Shown piece by piece: positions 56,986-64,000 of a DNA stretch of 64,000 nt. Source of the DNA: Biancaea sappan. Lineage: Eukaryota; Streptophyta; Magnoliopsida; Fabales; Fabaceae. Under the pieces are notes generated by a model. The model had not been told where the DNA came from. It worked only from the letters and a program-made list of their open reading frames with translations, and ran no database searches. Both the position numbers and the translations under genes were made by a program. Location: NCBI GenBank assembly GCA_037074585.1, contig CM073495.1, positions 54,887,001 to 54,951,000 on the forward strand, written 5' to 3'. The stretch's first letter is position 1; each line of letters opens with the position of its first letter.

Positions 56986-57429
56986 GCATATATTCTTCAA
57001 CACACACACATATATAGATCACTACTAGAAAAATCTCAATTAGTGACGGAAAAATTCTGTCGCAAATTCCATCACAAATCCGTCGCTGATTTGAAATTAC
57101 AACATAAGGAATCTGTGATGGATTTTACGACGAAAAATTTCTGTCGCTCATTAAATTTTTGTCTCTAAAATTAGCGACGGAATTTTTCGTCACAAAATTC
57201 TGTCAGAAAGTATTTTTAGTTTTTGCGACGGAACGACGAAAATTCTGTCGCAAATATTTTTTCCATCACAAAGAATTTTTAATTTTGAGATAGAAAATTC
57301 CATCACAAAATATTTTTAGTTTTGCGATGAAAAATTCCGTCCCAAAATTCTGTCGCAAAAAATTTGTAATTTTGCGATGGAAAATTTCGTCACAAACATT
57401 TCTCCCTTCTCATTCTTTTTCACATTTCT

Positions 57430-57680
57430 CCCCAATTGTCAAATCAATTAAAAAAAATAAATATTAATAAAATAGATTTAGGGGAGTTTTTAAACTGAAA
57501 ATTATACCTCCTAAAAATTAAGTCTCATTTTAAAATAAATTTTTTATATTTTATTTTATTAATTTAATATTTATATAAAATTATCATTTTTATATATACT
57601 ATATATATTTTCTCTCATTTTTTTCTCTTAGTTATCGTTAGTCTCACTTTTCAGTACTCACTCCATCTGGTCTTTCTCTC
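57430..57680. repeat. Internal repeat of the CACTA element, copy 1
   Basis: About 250 bp nearly identical to 58970-59220, both ending in a pyrimidine-rich TCTCACTTYTCAG stretch. A shorter third copy is at 59755-59850. Confidence 0.85.
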
Positions 57681-58127
57681 CCCATCGATTTCGTCGAAGC
57701 TCTGATCTCCACTCCAACTCTAGTGAGTTCTTCTTTCACACATGGCTCATCCCCTTCTTTGCATGGCATGATCACACTTACACACTTAACATTTAGCCCT
57801 AGTCTCTTTCTCACACACACAAGCATGCGCACAATAGAGAGACACGCACACATTGATGCCTTCAGATATCCATCAAAATCGAGCCCTAGTGCATGAATCA
57901 AGGAGCAAGGGCAACCTTAACCGTCTCGTAATCAGTGACATGCACATAATGAATTACGATCTTGATGGCAGAAATCAATCATCGGTTGGATTTGGAAGAA
58001 AAAATTAAAGATGAAAATATAAAATGACATAAAAATGCATGTATTTTGTAATCTTAAAATAATACAAAATAAACATATGATTTTTTAATTAAATTAATTT
58101 AAATTATTATATATATATATAATTCAT

Positions 58128-58131
<4 letters not shown>

Positions 58132-58167
<36 letters not shown>
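58132..58167. repeat. (TA)n microsatellite
   Basis: About 36 bp of alternating TA inside the CACTA element. Confidence 0.92.
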
Positions 58168-58177
<10 letters not shown>

Positions 58178-58969
58178 AAGGAGAGAGGACATATTATTTT
58201 TTAATTAAATTAATTTAAATTATTATTTATATAAAATTAATAATAGTATATATATTTTATATTTTATATATGTATAAAAAATTAAAAAAATTATAATTAT
58301 AATAATAGAACTTATTTTAAAATTTATTTAAGTAGTGTGGAGGTTCCTAATTAGTGAAAAGATAAAATAAAGAGTAATGTGATAAATTTGGAAAAAATTA
58401 GGATTTTTAATAAAAATCAAACAAGGACCTGAGTGAAATGTGAGATATAGGGCATCCCTATTTCATTCTTAAGGACCTATGTGAATTTTTATTAAAGAGT
58501 GAAAATTTTTTTTAAATACAACAAATGAAAAAAAAAATCTTCATTAGGACTATGATTGATATGGCTCATGCTAACCATGAGTGGTTAAATTTTTATCTTG
58601 ACTCTAAACTCTATCATCTCCCTAGATTGTAATGAAACAAACCAGAGCCATATTAATGAAATCAGTAACCTCTCTATATCTAATTTCCCTTCTTTAGAAA
58701 ATGAAAGCTTAAATAACCTTACTAGTAATTTGGTAATTTTATGAAAATTACTAAATTACTCTTAAATTAATATATGATATATGTGTTGATAAAAAAATGT
58801 GGGTGTTCATCCAGGAATCCAAACAAAAAGAAATCAACAATCACACATACCTAAGATTAAATTCAGCGAGAGGAATCATATACAGACTTAATCCATCCTT
58901 AATCAAATCAGATTAAATACATTAAATTAAATCCATCCTTAACCCATCTCATTGTTTTCCACATCTCTC

Positions 58970-59220
58970 AAATTGTCAAATCAATTGAAAAAAAAATAAA
59001 TATTAATAAAATAAATTTAGGGGAGTTTTTAAACTGAAAATTGTACCTCTTAAAAATTAAGTTTCATTTTAAAATAAATTTTTATATTTTATTTTATTAA
59101 TTTAATATTTATATAAAATTATCATTTTTATATACACTATATATTTTTTCTCTCATTCTCTTCTCTTAGTTATCTTTAGTCTCACTTCTCAGTTCTCACT
59201 CCCTTTGGTCTTTCTCTCCT
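58970..59220. repeat. Internal repeat of the CACTA element, copy 2
   Basis: Direct repeat of 57430-57680. The duplication suggests an internal rearrangement or nested copy. Confidence 0.85.
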
Positions 59221-59989
59221 GGCTGGCTTCGTATAACCTTACTAGTATGCCAATTGAATACGAGATAAAAAATGCTTTATTCTTATTTTTAAATAAAACA
59301 AAAATTAATTTTTCTCTAAAAATAAATTTTAATTCTTATATTTTTAATTCTTTTTATTAACTTTTATATGTTAGAAAGTTGTATAGCAAAAGTTGTATAT
59401 TAATTAAAGTTATATATAAAAAAGTGAGATACATCATATATGTGTTGGAAAGTGAAAATATTGAAAAAATTATTTAATATTTATAATTTGTATAGAAAAT
59501 AATATTTTATATTAAAAAAGTATTAGTTTAATTTTCAATATAATATATATAATAGTATTTTTTAGAAAAAAGAGTAATTCTTATTTATTATGTAAATTTA
59601 ATATATATATATATATATATTTATTTAATTAGTATCGATTCAACTATAATTAGACAAGTGATCATTTAGTTGATGCCTCCATTAGTTTAATAACTAGTCC
59701 AATTTTTAAAACATTACTAATAATTTCAAACTATAAATAAAAATAAAAATTATGCCTCCTAAAAATTAAGTTTAATTTTAAAATAAATTTTATAATTTTA
59801 TTTTATTAATTTAATATTTATATAAAATTATTATTTTTACCTTTAATATTAATAATATTAGTGTGTGGATTGAAGTCTTATAAAAATTTTTGATTCCCTC
59901 AAATTACTTTTCCCCAATCCCAATTTCCCCCCATTTCACTCATTCCCAATTTTACCAAATAATTCGCCCCATTCAGAAAAAAATTTTCC

Positions 59990-61360
59990 ATCTAACTGAG
60001 AACCCTAGAACACAAACACACACTCCATACCTCTTCCTTCGATAGCTTCAGCTTCTTCTGGTCTCTCAGCGACGATGCTGCCTGCTGGAGGGAAGCTTGG
60101 GCAGGCGTCAGGTGGCTGCTATGGGTAAGGTAGATTGTTCGTGTTTGAGTCACTCACAGTCTCCTCTCTCTCGTTTCGTCCTTGTTCTTGGAAGACCTCC
60201 ATCTTAGTGGCTAACAGAGAAGGCCGAGAGAGGGTGAGCTATCGTGGTGGCTGGCGGTCTCCTGTGGGTTCTTTTCACTCTTCAACCATCTTTGATGTCG
60301 AACCCGAGGAGGAGCTGTCTGAGACCAAGACCGAGACGTAAGATGATGTCTCGTCTCCTTCGCCTTGCTGCTACCTGTTCGCGGTGGATTTGGTTGTCGA
60401 GGTCATTGGAACTCTGTTTCCCACCGGCGATCCAGTGCCACATTAGGGAGATCGAAGGGGAAACAAAGCAAAAACTAAGGGGGGAGTATCTCAGCCTTGC
60501 TGCTACCTTTTTATAATCTGATTGTTTTTGTTGTTGGCAGTTGCTTAGCTCTTCAATTCAGTTTTTTTTTATTAATAGAGCAATGCGAGGGTGGGTGGGG
60601 AAGAATGAGAGGCGACTCCTTCTTTAACTTCCGGCCCCAAGGCTATAATATGTTTTACTTAATCACCCATATATATAATGCTACTTATATTTTATATTAA
60701 CCACAAGTTTCTCAATCCAATGTCTGATTTTAGGTTTTCAGATGCTAATTGTATAGAGGGCCTTGGTTCTTTCTCTACTAGTGTAACTGAAAGAAAAGGG
60801 AAGTGTAGTCCTCCTACGCACATAAACTGTTTGTAATTCTGTTTAAAGGACCCTCTGTATGTTCATTTTCTTGTTTTGAGTGGTCCACTATACCCCATTG
60901 GCTTTTGGATCCATGTTCACATATGTTGTATTCTTATTTTAGGGAGCTTGCTGCAGCTGAGGCATGTGAGAGCAGTTTACGAGCTGTACAGCTAGTGCGT
61001 GTAATTTCTCTCTCTTTACATGCTGGTTGTTTACAGGAGCTCAGTGTTGAGGTTTGGTTTTTGTGTGGTCCTACTGTGGGAAATTGGTGTTCTTACCTTT
61101 GCCATGTATTTGTTTAGGAGTTTTTATCATGGGCAACATTGGAGTTTGCCCTCTTACTGTGTTGGTTGGGGCGATTACTTCATCTATATTTGTGTCTTTG
61201 CTATATCTGATGCATTTTATTTGTTTTTTTTTCTCAGCTGTATTTACATTTTTATTGATTTCTCTTACAAGATTGTTAAATTACTATGTAGTTTGCTGAA
61301 TTCCAAATTGGGCTTGCTAAGCTTGCTTTGGGCATAGGCCATCTTTCAACTCCACAGGTT
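59990..61360 (+). pseudogene. Gene fragment, probably captured by the CACTA element
   Basis: I do not recognise the source gene. The stretch has the higher GC and architecture of a transcribed gene. A 5'-UTR-like region is followed by an ATG at 60075, a short frame (MLPAGGKLGQASGG) and a donor GTAAGG at 60125. Further on, an acceptor TTTTAG at 60942 precedes a segment encoding ELAAAEACESSLRAVQL. Another acceptor at 61291 leads a 66-bp exon-like block (61292-61357) open throughout, encoding FAEFQIGLAKLALGIGHLS and a few more residues and ending CAG before a GTTAGT donor. The longer continuous frames across 60135-61337 read through these borders and are probably not the real product. Capture of host exons is known for CACTA elements; whether this is transcribed is unknown. 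Confidence 0.5.
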
Positions 61361-62142
61361 AGTAATTCCACTTTTAATATAAAGTTAAAAACTATTAAGT
61401 ATTTTTTTTTTTGGGAAAAGAATCCATAATAAACATAAAGTTAAGTTGATTGAGCACTGAGATTAAGAATTTCATTTTCTTGCGTGTGTGTGTGTGTGTG
61501 TATAAGTTTAACGTCATTGTTTCATGCTTTGGTTGAGGGTGATGCCTGGTTGGTTATATTGTCCAGTGGATCCTTGTTTGAAAAGGATTGGAGCATTTTA
61601 GTGTATAGAAATCTTTCTGATTAGGCTAAAGTATTGTAAGGGTACCTAGATTGATAAGATATACATTGAATTGTTTATTAATTACAAAGGTTTTAACTCT
61701 GACTTCTCACTTAAAATATTTTAATTTTATACAAGTATGATCACAAAATCTAAGGACCATTTGAATTAAGGACTTAAACCACAAATTAAATCTTCTTTTG
61801 TCTTAATTAATTAATTTGAAATATGCATGTGATTTATTGGGCTTTAATGCAGTCTCCATTCTCGCAACTTCATGCACTCAGAGTAATGACAAAACCATCA
61901 AATATAATTTGAATACCTAATCTAAAGCGACGTATGCTTTATAGTTTATGTTAAATTAATTAAATGAGTATAAAGTCATTGTCCCCTCCAATCTGAGAGA
62001 GAAGAGCATTGATTAGCACTCTGATAATGATCCAGATTCCTATCCTTATACTAATAATTTAATTAATCCAATTGTTTCATAATGGGTACAAAAGTAGAAG
62101 AAGAAATTAGTTTATAGTATATATAATATAATAATAGAATAT

Positions 62143-62174
<32 letters not shown>

Positions 62175-63190
62175 ACCCGTATCTATGATGGATCTAACAC
62201 GGAAAATAAAGACTTAGAATAACTGATCATCTTCAGGAGTATGTTGGCCAACTTCCATTTCTATACTCAACTAGAGTTTCCTAGAAAATTAACTCTTAAT
62301 GATTGAATATGAGGCTAGCTACTTGCTAATTCATTATCAAGGTTTTTATGAGTAGTTGCATAATGTAATTAATTAAATATTAGGGTTTTTTAAAAAAAGT
62401 TAAGTGTAACTTTTAAATATTTGCTACCAATCCTCCTATAAAAATATAATATTTAGATATATGTTATAATAATTTAATGCCAATTGATTAATTCTTTTTA
62501 TAAAAATTTCTTCGTATACATTGAATTTTTTCTCTTAATAAAAAGTATCATGTTAAGAAGATTAAATGTTTAATTACTTTTTATAAGTTTATTTTTGTTT
62601 AATAGATTCACTTAATTTTTTTATCTAGTTCCTATAATTTAAAATATATAATTGAGTACTTGTAATTGATTAATTTATGATACAAAGTTATTGATTAATT
62701 TATCAAAGAAGAAAAATAGAGAATGCATGATTTGCTTTTTTTTTTTCTTAATCTACCTCTCTTAGTATAGATTTAAATGTTAATCAAATCAACACACCAC
62801 TCATAAGGAGGAAAGCAGCACTCAAAAGGAGAAGATTAATGCCTAGACACATGTTGGAGAGTCAAGATTGTCATAAGTGAAATGTGTGCAATGATGAACC
62901 ACTTCATCAATTCAATTGATGAGCACTTGGGTACTCCCATTGATGATGACGAGACAGTCACCAGATCATCCTCTAGACTAGTTTATTCATAAAAACTTAT
63001 ATTTTGTTATAATTTTGTATTTCATGATGATGGATTATGATGAAACATGTAAATCATTTTGTTATATAAAAATATGTATAGTTTTTTGTTGTAATTGCTG
63101 GTTAATACTTATTTGTTATCTTAATATTTGTTCATAGGTTTCAAATCAAGTTTGGAATTATGTTTTTGGTTAAATATATGAAAAAATTTG
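61361..63190. other. AT-rich interior of the CACTA element
   Basis: No frame of note. TG and TA microsatellites lie near 61485-61502 and 62153-62174. Confidence 0.5.
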
Positions 63191-63534
63191 TCTAAGAATT
63201 TGTGACGGAATTAGCGACGGAATTTTTTGTCACAAATGAGGGAATTTTGCTATCATATATTTGAATTTTGTGACGGAATTAGCGACGAAAATATCCGTCA
63301 CAAATTTGTAATGGACAATTTTTCGTCTCAAATTCTTAAATTTTGTTTGCGATGGAAATTTCGTCGCTAATTCTGCGATGAAAAAATTTCGTCGCTAATT
63401 ATGCTACAGATACCAATCCGTCACAAATAATTTGCGACAGACGTTTTAGCGACAAAATTTTTTCCATCGCAAATGAATTTGCGACGAAATTTTATTAATT
63501 TAGCGATGGATTCACTGAATTTCTAGTAGTGGAT

Positions 63535-63770
63535 ACAACATTTTGAATGAATCAATTGATTTGTTTTTGTAAATTTGCAAGTCTCTATTATGAAAGCGTT
63601 ACTTATCAGTTCATTGACTTCATTCTACTCTCAAATTGGCTAAGCAACTTCATACAATTTGAATCAATAAATTGGTTTATGTCCAGTTCATTCAACCTAC
63701 ATATTCAATGTGCTTCATATGACCTTAAGCTAGCTCGGATGTATTTTTTTAATTTCTATTATTAATTCAA
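63535..63770 (-). other. Displaced 5' flank of the second ankyrin pseudogene
   Basis: The reverse complement aligns with 21900-22040, sharing GTAACGCTTTCA, AGAGACTTG-like and TTCATTCAAAATG words. The CACTA insertion therefore separated this flank from its exon by 6.5 kb. The plus-strand frame 63547-63765 is not a gene. Confidence 0.7.
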
Positions 63771-64000
63771 AAATGAATATTTTTTTAAAAAAAATTGATT
63801 CATTGAATTTGTTGGTTGAACAAGATTACTGACAGATTGAAAATTTTTTAATATTATATATATATATATCTCACGACTCACGTACACTCTCAGCTCAGCA
63901 GTCACTCAGTTCTTCAGTTCTTTAGTTCGCCACTTCGATCGCCTCAGATCTCAAGCACACTTCGTCTCCATCCTTCAATCCTATTCTTTACTTCGTTCAT
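63771..64000. other. Window edge, no recognisable gene
   Basis: A TA run at about 63855-63870 is followed by a pyrimidine-rich, more GC-balanced stretch (63880-64000) that could be the leader of a gene beyond the window. This cannot be decided here. Confidence 0.35.

Larger units (their letters stand above)
57020..63531. mobile_element. CACTA transposon, non-autonomous (6,512 bp)
   Basis: Termini CACTACTAGAAA and TTTCTAGTAGTG are perfectly inverted over 12 bp, with the 3-bp TSD GAT (57017-57019 and 63532-63534). Subterminal regions (57050-57400 and 63195-63510) are dense in GCGACGAAAATT / AATTCCGTCGC-type motifs in both orientations, as in CACTA elements. No transposase frame is recognised. 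The middle carries gene-like sequence with splice-site-like borders (59990-61360). It inserted just upstream of the ankyrin pseudogene. Confidence 0.93.

Noticed and set aside
57644..57901. 85-residue antisense frame
   Set aside because: It overlaps the edge of an internal repeat of the CACTA element and shows no domain or supporting context.
60135..61337. Five continuous plus-strand frames in the CACTA element
   Set aside because: They run across likely splice borders and overlap each other. Only the short exon-like blocks are credible.

Overview
The window reads as plant nuclear DNA, most likely a eudicot and perhaps a legume. It is AT-rich, has long introns and microsatellites, and carries PGG-type ankyrin genes, a plant mobile domain gene, Athila-type and tRNA-Met-primed LTR retrotransposons, CACTA, hAT, MULE and Harbinger-like DNA elements, and a foldback MITE of a kind I associate with legume genomes. 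The legume assignment is an impression from the MITE, not a proof. No bacterial operon, CRISPR, rRNA or tRNA gene is visible. Nearly all of the sequence is mobile DNA or remnants of it, and I see no clearly intact ordinary host gene.

Layout. 1-1602: AT-rich, no gene. 1603-12454: a nest of three insertions, with target-site duplications (TSDs) readable for the two LTR insertions. A foldback MITE is split by a solo LTR (1903-12178, TSD CGTTT), which is itself split by a complete 7.9-kb LTR element (3664-11557, TSD GTGGT). 12455-14151: a TIR element with a solo LTR inside (TSD ATTTA). 17221-20990: an old tandem array hit by an hAT-like element and a Tourist-like MITE. 22050-26453: a broken ankyrin/PGG gene with a CACTA-like insertion in its last exon. 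26700-29600: a MULE transposase remnant followed by a plant-mobile-domain pseudogene. 34298-47661: a second nest, in which a solo LTR (TSD ATATG) is split by a 10.3-kb LTR element (36958-47278, TSD GACTG), itself split by a solo LTR (41862-43791, TSD TCTCA). 47835-56284: a decayed Athila-type element with gag and protease remnants, lacking reverse transcriptase and integrase, and split by another solo LTR (50031-51995, TSD CAAAG). 56550-63770: a second, inverted ankyrin pseudogene whose upstream region was split by a 6.5-kb CACTA element (57020-63531, TSD GAT).

Main discovery candidate. The two complete LTR elements (3664-11557 and 36958-47278) encode no recognisable gag or pol. Each instead carries a divergent pair of small genes: one antisense near the 5' LTR (6553-7017; 39734-40198) and one sense near the 3' LTR (8232-8780; 41425 onward, interrupted). 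All four start with the same layout, a seven-residue LDLNLSL motif at residues 18-24 (EAR-type, LxLxL), then a basic NLS-like patch, a coiled coil and a conserved MNG-containing C-terminal block. The two genes of a pair are therefore diverged inverted paralogues. Each has its own TATA-like box. The cargo and leader are similar between the two elements, whereas the LTRs are much more diverged. I know of no described retrotransposon system with this cargo. The suggestion that the proteins recruit a TOPLESS-type corepressor, or interfere with silencing, is inference.
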